Shown here piece after piece: positions 6,002 to 12,558 of a stretch of DNA of 12,597 bases. Origin of the DNA: Treponema sp. (GTDB lineage Bacteria > Spirochaetota > Spirochaetia > Treponematales > Breznakiellaceae); the NCBI GenBank assembly GCA_031274565.1, contig JAISPY010000164.1:1-12597 (forward strand). Reading direction: 5' to 3'. Position 1 is the stretch's first letter. Every line of letters starts with the position of its first letter. A program made the translations under genes and the position numbers. The notes under the pieces were generated by a model. The model searched no databases. It saw nothing but the letters and a program-made list of their open reading frames with translations, and had not been told where the DNA came from.

Positions 6002-7864
6002 ATGAAGAAAAAAAACACGGCCTTATGGAGCATTGAACAGGGGGTATGCTCCTTTTCCCTGGTGTGCCTTACCCTGTTGCCTGCGGCGGAATCGTTTTTA
6101 CGGGTATTTTTTCATTCCCGGGTACCTGCGTCTCCAGGGCTTATCGTGCACCTCTTACTGATCCTGGGCCTGCTTTCAGGGATGATCACCACTCAAGCGG
6201 GGGATCACCTGTCCATTGGACTCTTGCAGTACAGTACCAACGAAAAACTCAAAAAAGGCTTTGCCATCGGTTCTGGCCTCTTATCCGCCTGCATTGTTAC
6301 GATGCTTGCGTGGTGTTCGGTTTCCTTTATCAAGATGTACCTTGCTCCTGGGCAGCTGATTGGGTTTATCCCGGACCAGGTGTTTGCCCTGGTCATGCCC
6401 CTCGGCTATGGGGTCATGGCCGTGCGTTTTGCCCGGATGATCCCGCTCCAGGGAAAGGCCCGGCTCTGGGGGATCGGGGCTCTCCTGCTGGGGACGGTCG
6501 GCTCTCTGCAGGGGATCTGCAAGTTTCTCTGGGGCTTTGATACCCCGGACCTGGCCTACCGGTTAAGCGAGGGCTTTTTCACCCTCGCCTGGTATCTCAA
6601 GCTACCGGTCCTGATACTCCTCGTCATCGCGGCTTTAGGGGGCACCCCCCTGTTTGTGATCATTGGGGCCGCAGCGCTGATCCTCATCCAAAGCTCCGGG
6701 GGAGAAATGGACGTGGTGGCCAATCAGATATACACGGCCCTCACCCAGAACAGCTTCGTAGCCATTCCCCTCTTTACCTTCGCAGGCTTTTTGCTCTCCG
6801 AAAGCAAGGCGGGGGAGCGTTTGATTGTAACCTTCAGGAGTCTCTTCGGCTGGCTTCCTGGGGGCATCATCATTGCTGTGGTGTGTCTGTGTACCTTTCT
6901 CACCTCTTTTACCGGCGCTTCAGGAGTAACTATTCTTGCCCTGGGAGGGATTCTCTATACGGTGCTTTCAGAGAACGCCCCCTATCCGCCGCGATTTTCC
7001 ATTGGACTGCTCACCGCTTCAGGGAGCATCGGCATCCTCTTTCCCCCAAGCCTGCCCATCATCCTCGTGGGGGCTACTACCAGGACCAATACGATCCATC
7101 TGTTCCTGGGGGGCATCGTTCCCGGTCTCATCTTAGTGGGTGGGATGATCCTTCTGGGGATCATCATTTCGGTGAAAACCAAAATTCCCCTGGAACCCTT
7201 CCGGGTGAAACAGGCAGGGGTAGCCCTCAAGAATTCTCTCCCGGAGATCCTGCTGCCCCTGTTCCTCATCGCGGGGTATTTTTCCGGGATCCTGTCCCTG
7301 GTGGAGATCGGCGCCGCGGCGGTGATCTACGTGTTTGTGGTGGAGGTCTTCGTGTTTAAGGATATTCCCCTCGCTGCAATCCCCCGGGTGTTTGCCAAGG
7401 CCATCCCTATCATCGGGGGCATCCTCTCCATCCTCGCCCTATCCCAGGCCCTCTCCTACTACATCGTGGATACCCAGGCTCCGGAACGGTTTGCTCGGTG
7501 GATACAGGGGGCCATCACCTCCAAGTACCTCTTTTTGTTCATCCTTAACATATCCCTCCTGCTCATCGGCTGTCTCATCGACATCTTTTCCGCGATTCTG
7601 ATTGTGCTGCCCCTGATCTTCCCCTTGGGCGCAGCCTACGGCATAGACCCGGTTCACTTGGGGATCATCTTCCTCATCAACATGGAGGCAGGCTTTCTTA
7701 CCCCGCCGGTGGGGATGAATCTGTTTTTGGCGAGTTACCGGTTCAGAAAACCCTTTGTGGACATTTCTCGGTATGCGCTCCCCTTTCTGCTCATCCAGTT
7801 GGGGGTGGTCTTTATCGTTACCTATATCCCGATCCTTTCGACGTACCTCACGAGATTCTATTGA
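6002..7864 (+). CDS. TRAP transporter fused permease, DctQ-DctM
   Basis: Membrane component of the TRAP importer, 620 residues, almost entirely hydrophobic helices. Residues 1 to about 195 correspond to the small DctQ subunit (four-helix type). From about G213 (GGTPLFVIIGAAAL) the large DctM subunit starts. DctM landmarks are visible: FVAIPLFTFAGFLLSESKAGERL, GASGVTILALGGILY, the SIGILFPPSLPIILVG hairpin loop and EAGFLTPPVGMNLFLA (about 562-577), matching the conserved PPS and TPPVG motifs of DctM. The Q and M parts are therefore fused, as is known for some TRAP systems, including those of spirochaetes. It should use an ion gradient to import the solute delivered by the upstream binding protein. 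The start lies 5 nt after the dctP stop and has no clear Shine-Dalgarno, so coupling to dctP translation is likely. Confidence 0.92.
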   Translation: MKKKNTALWSIEQGVCSFSLVCLTLLPAAESFLRVFFHSRVPASPGLIVHLLLILGLLSGMITTQAGDHLSIGLLQYSTNEKLKKGFAIGSGLLSACIVTMLAWCSVSFIKMYLAPGQLIGFIPDQVFALVMPLGYGVMAVRFARMIPLQGKARLWGIGALLLGTVGSLQGICKFLWGFDTPDLAYRLSEGFFTLAWYLKLPVLILLVIAALGGTPLFVIIGAAALILIQSSGGEMDVVANQIYTALTQNSFVAIPLFTFAGFLLSESKAGERLIVTFRSLFGWLPGGIIIAVVCLCTFLTSFTGASGVTILALGGILYTVLSENAPYPPRFSIGLLTASGSIGILFPPSLPIILVGATTRTNTIHLFLGGIVPGLILVGGMILLGIIISVKTKIPLEPFRVKQAGVALKNSLPEILLPLFLIAGYFSGILSLVEIGAAAVIYVFVVEVFVFKDIPLAAIPRVFAKAIPIIGGILSILALSQALSYYIVDTQAPERFARWIQGAITSKYLFLFILNISLLLIGCLIDIFSAILIVLPLIFPLGAAYGIDPVHLGIIFLINMEAGFLTPPVGMNLFLASYRFRKPFVDISRYALPFLLIQLGVVFIVTYIPILSTYLTRFY

Positions 7865-7872
7865 GGAGAACC

Positions 7873-8682
7873 ATGCAGATTGAACCTACGCCCTATGTCC
7901 CGGAGCTGGATCTGGTCTATCCCCGGAATCCTGATGCACACATGATCCTGGGGCCGCAGGAAGTGGAGGTGCGCCTCGACGAGGACTATCCCTTTCTTGA
8001 TAGATCCCTGGGTTTCAGGGTCCGGAGCGCCCTCTTGTATCTGGGGATTTTTACCGTGGTTTTTATCATTGCACCCATCCGCTTGGGGCTTAGGATCGAA
8101 GGCAGGGACAAGCTCAAGAAGAACCGAGCCTTGTTCCGCAAAGGCGCGCTTACCGTTTCAAACCATGTCTTGCGCTGGGATTTTTTATGCGTCCTTCAGG
8201 CAGTGCGGTTCAGACGCTTATATTTTCCCGCATGGAAAGAAAACATTTCCGGTCCTGACCGGGACCTCATCCGCCTGGCAGGGGGTATCCCGGTTCCCAC
8301 GGACATTCATGGGATCAAGTACTTTAACCTGGCCTTTGATGAACTGCACCGGCAAAGAAAATGGTTCCACGTCTTTCCCGAAGGCAGCAACTGGCCCTAC
8401 TATCAGCCTATCCGACCTTTCAAGAAAGGCATGTTCACCATGGCCTATAAGTACCAGCTTCCGGTCATCCCCCTGGCCTTCTCCTACCGTCCGTCCCGGG
8501 GGCTGTATAAGCTCTTCAAGAAGAACTACCCCCTTATCACCCTGCGGATAGGGGATCCGATTCTGCCGGACCTAAGCCTTTCCCGTAAGGAAGCGGTGAA
8601 TCGCCTGCGGGAACAATGCCATACCCGCATCGTCGAACTTGCAGGGATCCGGGACAATCCCTATCCCAGCGCGGGCGACTAG
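7873..8682 (+). CDS. plsC: 1-acylglycerol-3-phosphate acyltransferase (PlsC-type)
   Basis: Membrane-associated acyltransferase of the PlsC/LPLAT superfamily, 269 residues, expected to transfer an acyl chain to lysophosphatidate or a related lyso-lipid. The catalytic H-X4-D motif is SNHVLRWD with H98 and D103, and the substrate-binding FPEG motif is at 168-171 (HVFPEGSNW). A GGIPVPTD segment between them fits motif III. One hydrophobic helix (about residues 51-66, LLYLGIFTVVFIIAPI) precedes the catalytic domain. About 45 polar residues come before it, an extension not usual in short PlsC proteins. The ATG at 7873 is chosen because GAGGAG, overlapping the permease stop codon TGA, lies four bases upstream; a TTG at 7861 is less likely. 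Its coupling to the TRAP permease makes it the third gene of that operon. The exact acyl acceptor is not knowable from sequence. Confidence 0.85.
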   Translation: MQIEPTPYVPELDLVYPRNPDAHMILGPQEVEVRLDEDYPFLDRSLGFRVRSALLYLGIFTVVFIIAPIRLGLRIEGRDKLKKNRALFRKGALTVSNHVLRWDFLCVLQAVRFRRLYFPAWKENISGPDRDLIRLAGGIPVPTDIHGIKYFNLAFDELHRQRKWFHVFPEGSNWPYYQPIRPFKKGMFTMAYKYQLPVIPLAFSYRPSRGLYKLFKKNYPLITLRIGDPILPDLSLSRKEAVNRLREQCHTRIVELAGIRDNPYPSAGD

Positions 8683-8719
8683 CAACCGGTCGGCTGCACG
8701 CAGAGAACCCTTTCGGGGG

Positions 8720-8751
8720 TGCAGGGGGACTGGTCCCCCTGCATTTCTTCT
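8720..8751 (+). terminator. Intrinsic terminator of the TRAP-acyltransferase operon
   Basis: A perfect 10-bp stem (tgcaggggga at 8720-8729 with tccccctgca at 8734-8743) with loop ctgg is followed by TTTCTTCT. It lies 37 nt after the acyltransferase stop. The T-tract runs into the leuA stop codon of the converging cluster. On the minus strand the stem is followed by C-rich sequence, so it is a poor intrinsic terminator for leuA, although the stem could still mark that 3' end. Confidence 0.85.
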
Positions 8752-10312
8752 AAGCCTGAACGCTGCCCGAGGAACTCGTATGGGAAAGCCATTCCCATTC
8801 CAAGGCGTTGATCGCCCCTATATAGGCCTTTATCGATGATTCTACCACATCCGTAGAGACCCCCCGACCGTTCCAGTGCCGGCCATTCCAACGGATCTTC
8901 ACCAGGGTTTGTCCCTGAGCGTCTTCGCCGCCGGTGATGGCCCCCAGTTCATAGGCCTCCAATGCAGGTTCCTTACCGATGATCCGGTTGATAGCTTTGA
9001 AGGCCGCATCAATGGGGCCATCCCCTACCGCTGCCTGCTCCTGTACCTCCCCATCGCGGTGCTGAAGCCGAATGGTACTGGTAGAACTCAAGGTTGAGCC
9101 GCAGTTCACCACCCAGCGGTCAAGTTTCCAGGTTTCAGGTGCGGAAGCGGAAGCATCCATCACCAGGGCCTCGATGTCCCGATCGCTCACGACCTTCTTC
9201 TTATCCGCTAAGAGCTTGAACTGGGCGAAAATCTGTTCCACCAGCGCTTCATTCAGGGAGAGACCCAGATCGGTAAGGCGCTCCTCAAAGGCATGACGGC
9301 CTGAGTGTTTGCCTAAGACCATGCGGTTCTTGGGGATGCCGATGGATTCAGGGGTCATGATCTCGTAGGTGGCTCGATTTGCCAAGACCCCGTGCTGGTG
9401 AACCCCTGCTTCATGGGCAAAGGCGTTATCCCCCACCACGGCCTTGTGGGGCTGCACCTTCACCCCGGTTACCTGGCTTACCAGGCGGCTTGCGGTATAC
9501 AACTGAGTGGTGTCGATGCGGGTCTCTACCCCAAGATAGTCCTTCCGGACCCGCAGGCCCATGACGATCTCCTCCAAGGAGGCGTTGCCCGCGCGCTCGC
9601 CGATACCGTTCACCGTACACTCCACCTGATCCGCTCCTGCGCCAATGGCCGCGAGGCTGTTGGCCACCGCAAGCCCCAGGTCGTTATGACAATGCACCGA
9701 GAGCCGGGCCTGCTCCATATTCGGGGTATGCGCTTTGATATAACGGATAAAACCGGCAAATTCCTCGGGCATGGCATAACCCACCGTGTCCGGGGCATTT
9801 ACCACCACGGCTCCTGCGGCAATCACCGCGGCGAAGACCCGGCATACAAAGTCCCGATCGCTGCGAAAGGCGTCTTCCGCGGAAAATTCCACCGCTGAGC
9901 AGAACTGCTTGGCGTATTGCACCGCGGAAACCGCCCGCTCCAGCACCTGCTCAGGACGCATCTTGAGCTTGTACTCCATGTGGATAGGGGAGGTTGCCAA
10001 GAAGATGTGTATCCGCGGGGCAACCGCACCGGCTAAGGCCTCCCGGGCCGCATCGATGTCCTTTTCCAAGGCCCGGCACAGGCCGGCTACCGTACAATCT
10101 TTGATGACCCCTGCAATGGCCTTCACCGATTCCAGGTCTCCAGGGCTGGATGCGGGGAACCCAGCCTCTACGACATCCACCCTAAGCCGTTCAAGCCGCC
10201 GGGCCACGGCGAGTTTTTCCGGTAAATTCATGCTGCATCCAGGAGACTGCTCTCCGTCTCTGAGGGTCGTGTCGAATACGTGCAGTACCCGTACCGGTTC
10301 GTTATTTGCCAT
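8750..10312 (-). CDS. leuA: 2-isopropylmalate synthase LeuA
   Basis: First committed enzyme of leucine synthesis: condenses acetyl-CoA with 2-oxoisovalerate to 2-isopropylmalate in the cytoplasm. It has 520 residues, the normal length of the long bacterial form. The N-terminal TIM barrel opens with VFDTTLRDGEQSPG (R18, D19), carries the metal-binding HCHND at 207-211 and NGIGERAGNA at 235-244, and GKHSGRHAF in the linker region. The C-terminal part (about 390-520), ending in GRGVSTDVVESSIKAYIGAIN, is the leucine-binding regulatory domain, so feedback inhibition by leucine is expected. The ATG at 10312 has AAGGAG eight bases upstream. It is the last gene of the ilvN-ilvC-leuA cluster. Confusion with homocitrate or citramalate synthase is possible in this family, but the context favours LeuA. 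Confidence 0.93.
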   Translation of the reverse strand: MANNEPVRVLHVFDTTLRDGEQSPGCSMNLPEKLAVARRLERLRVDVVEAGFPASSPGDLESVKAIAGVIKDCTVAGLCRALEKDIDAAREALAGAVAPRIHIFLATSPIHMEYKLKMRPEQVLERAVSAVQYAKQFCSAVEFSAEDAFRSDRDFVCRVFAAVIAAGAVVVNAPDTVGYAMPEEFAGFIRYIKAHTPNMEQARLSVHCHNDLGLAVANSLAAIGAGADQVECTVNGIGERAGNASLEEIVMGLRVRKDYLGVETRIDTTQLYTASRLVSQVTGVKVQPHKAVVGDNAFAHEAGVHQHGVLANRATYEIMTPESIGIPKNRMVLGKHSGRHAFEERLTDLGLSLNEALVEQIFAQFKLLADKKKVVSDRDIEALVMDASASAPETWKLDRWVVNCGSTLSSTSTIRLQHRDGEVQEQAAVGDGPIDAAFKAINRIIGKEPALEAYELGAITGGEDAQGQTLVKIRWNGRHWNGRGVSTDVVESSIKAYIGAINALEWEWLSHTSSSGSVQA

Positions 10313-10351
10313 AGTATCTACTCCTTATTAATACGAGGCTCAAGGCGGAAT

Positions 10352-10408
10352 GGTGAAGCGGGGATTGCCACCGCTTCACCGGTACCTGAGGACCCGCGGG
10401 TCCTCAGG
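10352..10408 (-). promoter_or_regulatory. Two adjacent perfect hairpins between ilvC and leuA
   Basis: Bases 10385-10408 form a 24-nt perfect palindrome centred on cccgcggg, and 10352-10361 pairs with 10371-10380 (ggtgaagcgg / ccgcttcacc, 10 bp, 9-nt loop). Only four bases separate them. In the minus-strand mRNA they lie 21 nt after the ilvC stop and about 25 nt before the leuA ribosome site. Neither is followed by a U-run in that direction. On the plus strand the palindrome is followed by ATGGTTATTTTTTC, which could work as a terminator for antisense transcription. A mRNA-stability, partial-termination or protein-binding role for leuA is inference. Confidence 0.6.
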
Positions 10409-10429
10409 ATGGTTATTTTTTCTACTTTA

Positions 10430-11431
10430 TTATACCGTTGATTTTGGGAGCCAACTCATCATGGCCCTCAGTTCCTTGCCGACCGTTTCAATGGGGTGGG
10501 ACCCTTCGATGGCTCGCATCCTATTGAAGAAAGGACGGTTCACCTGATTCTCGCTGATCCAGTCCTTGGCAAATTTGCCGGTTTGGATGTCCTTCAAGAC
10601 CTGCCGCATGGTGTTCTTGGTCTCCTCGGTGATGATCTTCGGCCCGGTTACATAGTCCCCGTATTCCGCAGTGTCGGAAATGGAGTACCGCATAAAGGAA
10701 AGGCCCCCTCGGTTCACCAGGTCGATAATGAGCTTCATCTCGTGCATCACCTCAAAGTAGGCGCTTTCCGGCTGATACCCCGCCTCGGTAAGGACCTCGT
10801 AGCCCGCCTTCATCAAGGCCGAGACGCCTCCACAGAGCACCGCTTGTTCACCGAAGAGGTCCGTCTCGGTCTCTTCCTTGAAAGTGGTCTCCAGAACCCC
10901 TGCCCGCGCCCCGCCAATGGCCGCGGCATAGGCTAAACCGATCCGCTTGGCGTCCCCGGTGGCGTCCTGGTGAACCGCGATGAGACAGGGTACCCCGGCG
11001 CCGGCCTGGTACTGCTCCCGTACCGTGTGGCCCGGGCCTTTGGGCGCAATCATGACCACGTTGATGTCCTGGGGGGGTACGATTTGACCGAAATGGATAT
11101 TGAAACCGTGGGCAAAGGCCAGGGTCTTACCGGGTTTCAGCACCGGCTTGATGGATTCTTGGTAGAGCTTGGCCTGCTTCTCATCGTTGATGAGGATCAT
11201 AATGAAATCCGCGGCAGCGGCGGCGTCTTTCGCAGATTTAACCTCCAGGCCCGCTGCTTCCGCCCGCTTCCAGGAAGGGGATCCTTCGTAAAGCCCGACG
11301 ATCACCTTAAGCCCTGATTCCTTGGCGTTCAGCGCGTGGGCATGCCCTTGGGAACCGTACCCGATTACCCCGATGGTTTTACCCTTGAGGGCGCCTAAAT
11401 CGCAATCTTTTTCGTAAAACATGATTGCCAT
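10430..11431 (-). CDS. ilvC: Ketol-acid reductoisomerase IlvC (class I)
   Basis: Converts acetolactate or acetohydroxybutyrate to the dihydroxy acid in valine and isoleucine synthesis, using a nicotinamide cofactor and Mg2+. It has 333 residues, the size of the short class I enzymes. The N-terminal Rossmann fold has GYGSQGHAHALN (from G24). The cofactor-discriminating loop reads GLYEGSPSWKRA, with Tyr48 where many NADPH enzymes have Arg. The knotted C-terminal domain has TDLFGEQAVLCGG with metal ligands D191 and E195, and YFEVMHEMKLIIDL and ISDTAEYG later. The ATG at 11431 is chosen for AGGAGG five bases upstream; the frame extends to 11467 through a direct repeat that is unlikely to be coding. 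It sits between ilvN and leuA on the same strand. Confidence 0.95.
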   Translation of the reverse strand: MAIMFYEKDCDLGALKGKTIGVIGYGSQGHAHALNAKESGLKVIVGLYEGSPSWKRAEAAGLEVKSAKDAAAAADFIMILINDEKQAKLYQESIKPVLKPGKTLAFAHGFNIHFGQIVPPQDINVVMIAPKGPGHTVREQYQAGAGVPCLIAVHQDATGDAKRIGLAYAAAIGGARAGVLETTFKEETETDLFGEQAVLCGGVSALMKAGYEVLTEAGYQPESAYFEVMHEMKLIIDLVNRGGLSFMRYSISDTAEYGDYVTGPKIITEETKNTMRQVLKDIQTGKFAKDWISENQVNRPFFNRMRAIEGSHPIETVGKELRAMMSWLPKSTV

Positions 11432-11454
11432 ACAAACCTCCTGGGATGCTTCGT

Positions 11455-11477
11455 TTGAAACATCCATTGAAACATCC
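11455..11477. repeat. Tandem 11-bp direct repeat before ilvC
   Basis: The sequence ttgaaacatcc occurs twice, at 11455-11465 and 11467-11477, one base apart, just upstream of the ilvC Shine-Dalgarno. The 12-base period is close to one helical turn. It may be a regulator-binding site or a replication-slippage duplication; nothing in the sequence decides between them. Confidence 0.7.
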
Positions 11478-11499
11478 GCACTTCCTTATAGAGAAGTGC
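11478..11499 (-). promoter_or_regulatory. Hairpin upstream of ilvC
   Basis: gcacttc at 11478-11484 pairs with gaagtgc at 11493-11499 around an 8-nt loop. It abuts the direct repeat and, on the minus-strand mRNA, comes before it, in the ilvN-ilvC gap. It is not followed by a U-tract. Confidence 0.45.
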
Positions 11500-11512
11500 A
11501 TCGAGAGAACCT

Positions 11513-11560
11513 CCGGTAATTGACCTACGGCAGGCATAGGCCCGGCCGCGCAATCGCCGG
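11513..11560 (-). repeat. Imperfect long inverted repeat after ilvN
   Basis: ccggtaattg (11513-11522) and caatcgccgg (11551-11560) are complementary at 8 of 10 positions, and GC-rich interior sequence (ggcccggccg) could fold further. It begins a few bases past the ilvN stop. It may be a weak 3' structure of the ilvN message; there is no U-tract on the minus strand. Confidence 0.3.
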
Positions 11561-11563
11561 TTA

Positions 11564-12088
11564 CTAACTAAGGCTTAGGGAAGAAGCTGCCGAAGGTACT
11601 GCCAGCACTCGGGAACCCCGCTCCAGCGCAACCATGCCGGTGCGGGCAAGTTCCATGATGCCGTAGGGGCGTAAGAGTAGGAGGAGGCCGTCGAGTTTTA
11701 CTCGGTCCCCGGTGGCCTCGATGGTAAGGGTAACCGGGGATACATCAATCACGCGCGAACGGAAAATACCGGCGATTTCCAGAACCGCCGGCCGGGTCGT
11801 TTCATCCGCACCAATTTTTACCAACACGATCTCCCGGCGTATACACGAGGAAGGTTCCAGTTCCTGCACCGCAATCACATCCACCAGTTTACCGAGCTGT
11901 TTGATAATCTGTTCAAGCACTGAATCATCTCCGCTTACCGCGATGGTCATCCGGGAGATGGAGGCATCCTCCGTCTCCCCGACTGTCAGGCTGTCAATAT
12001 TGAACCCCCGGCGGCTGAAGAGTCCGCAAACCCGGCTCAACGTGCCTGCCCGATTTTCCACCAATGCGGACACCACATGCTGCTTCAT
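11564..12088 (-). CDS. ilvN: Acetolactate synthase regulatory (small) subunit IlvN/IlvH
   Basis: Regulatory subunit that activates the catalytic IlvB subunit and confers valine feedback inhibition. It has 174 residues, the usual IlvH/IlvN size. The N-terminal ACT domain opens with HVVSALVENRAGTLSRVCGLFSRRGFNIDSLTVG, a near-diagnostic family sequence, followed by ISRMTIAVSGDD and the VDVIAVQEL strand. The second half (REIVLVKI..., then RSRVIDVSPVTLTIEATG and GIMELARTG) matches the C-terminal domain. The start at 12088 is chosen by this family N-terminus and an AGGGAGAGGG purine tract just upstream; the open frame extends to 12232 without support. No ilvB is adjacent, either upstream or downstream within the window, which is unusual because the two are normally paired. 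Confidence 0.95.
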   Translation of the reverse strand: MKQHVVSALVENRAGTLSRVCGLFSRRGFNIDSLTVGETEDASISRMTIAVSGDDSVLEQIIKQLGKLVDVIAVQELEPSSCIRREIVLVKIGADETTRPAVLEIAGIFRSRVIDVSPVTLTIEATGDRVKLDGLLLLLRPYGIMELARTGMVALERGSRVLAVPSAASSLSLS

Positions 12089-12219
12089 GTCCCTCTCCCT
12101 TTCATCTACGAGTTTATGGTACATAAGGTTAGCATAGACCAGCGGGAAATACAAGGCCCGCAGCTTACAGGATAAACGCACTGTATCATTCCCTATTCCT
12201 GCCCCGCAGCCTTTTTCAG

Positions 12220-12236
12220 CGGCGTAAAACACGCCG
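12220..12236 (-). promoter_or_regulatory. Short hairpin in the ilvN leader
   Basis: cggcgt at 12220-12225 pairs with acgccg at 12231-12236 around a five-base loop. On the minus strand it is followed by CTGAAAAAGG, not by U residues. It would lie in the 5' leader of ilvN if transcription starts near the TATAAT at 12313-12308. Confidence 0.35.
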
Positions 12237-12307
12237 TACTTACTACGGTTTGCATATACCTATCCCCTGCTGCGGATTGCGTATCGGCGTGTGAAAGAGC
12301 AGGGAAA

Positions 12308-12313
12308 ATTATA
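12308..12313 (-). promoter_or_regulatory. Candidate -10 box for the ilv cluster
   Basis: An exact TATAAT occurs on the minus strand at 12313-12308, about 220 nt ahead of ilvN, within AT-rich sequence. No good -35 hexamer is present 16-18 bases upstream, so the call is weak. Confidence 0.25.
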
Positions 12314-12498
12314 CTCTGCCAAACAAGGAAATAGTAGACGCTTGTATCCTGTAAAAAACCAACTGAATTGGGTAGTTTCTTATAATACACAGCATAATTG
12401 TGTAGAAAGAGGGATACGGGGGTAAAGTAATTCCTTATGATTGAAGGGGTATAATTTCCTCTTTTCACTCACAGGGCTATGTTAAACCGCAATGATAA

Positions 12499-12558
12499 TG
12501 TCCTCAGGTAAACGCAATAGAAATGACCCCTTTGCTAGAATAGCGGCAGGAGGACAGG
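12499..12558 (+). mobile_element. Possible left end of an insertion sequence
   Basis: The bases from about 12499 (atgtcctcaggtaaacgc, then aatagaaatgacccc to 12530) precede the apparent transposase start by a few tens of bases. From memory, a TGTCC opening and a TGACCCC segment at this distance recall the ends of some DDE insertion sequences. The other end is outside the window, so the inverted repeat and any target duplication cannot be checked. Confidence 0.3.

Larger units (their letters stand above)
12089..12498. other. Non-coding region upstream of ilvN
   Basis: About 400 nt with no supported gene. A 91-codon open frame (GTG at 12468 to 12193, minus strand) has no ribosome site and no recognisable protein. 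The stretch from about 12300 to 12480 is AT-rich. It should hold the ilvN promoter and leader. I see no T-box motif and no leader peptide with a run of Leu, Val or Ile codons. A short inverted repeat, tacaca (12386-12391) with tgtgta (12399-12404), is a possible operator half-site pair. Confidence 0.5.

Noticed and set aside
8720..8743. Terminator hairpin as a bidirectional terminator that also ends leuA transcription
   Set aside because: On the minus strand the stem is followed by CCCCCGAAAGGG and no U-tract, so only plus-strand function is supported.
12193..12468. 91-codon minus-strand open frame upstream of ilvN, considered as a leader peptide or small gene
   Set aside because: Starts with GTG without a Shine-Dalgarno, has no cluster of Leu, Val or Ile codons linked to a terminator, and shows no family resemblance.
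12089..12480. T-box or classical attenuator before the ilv genes
   Set aside because: No T-box consensus segment, no hairpin followed by a U-tract on the minus strand, and no control-codon run.
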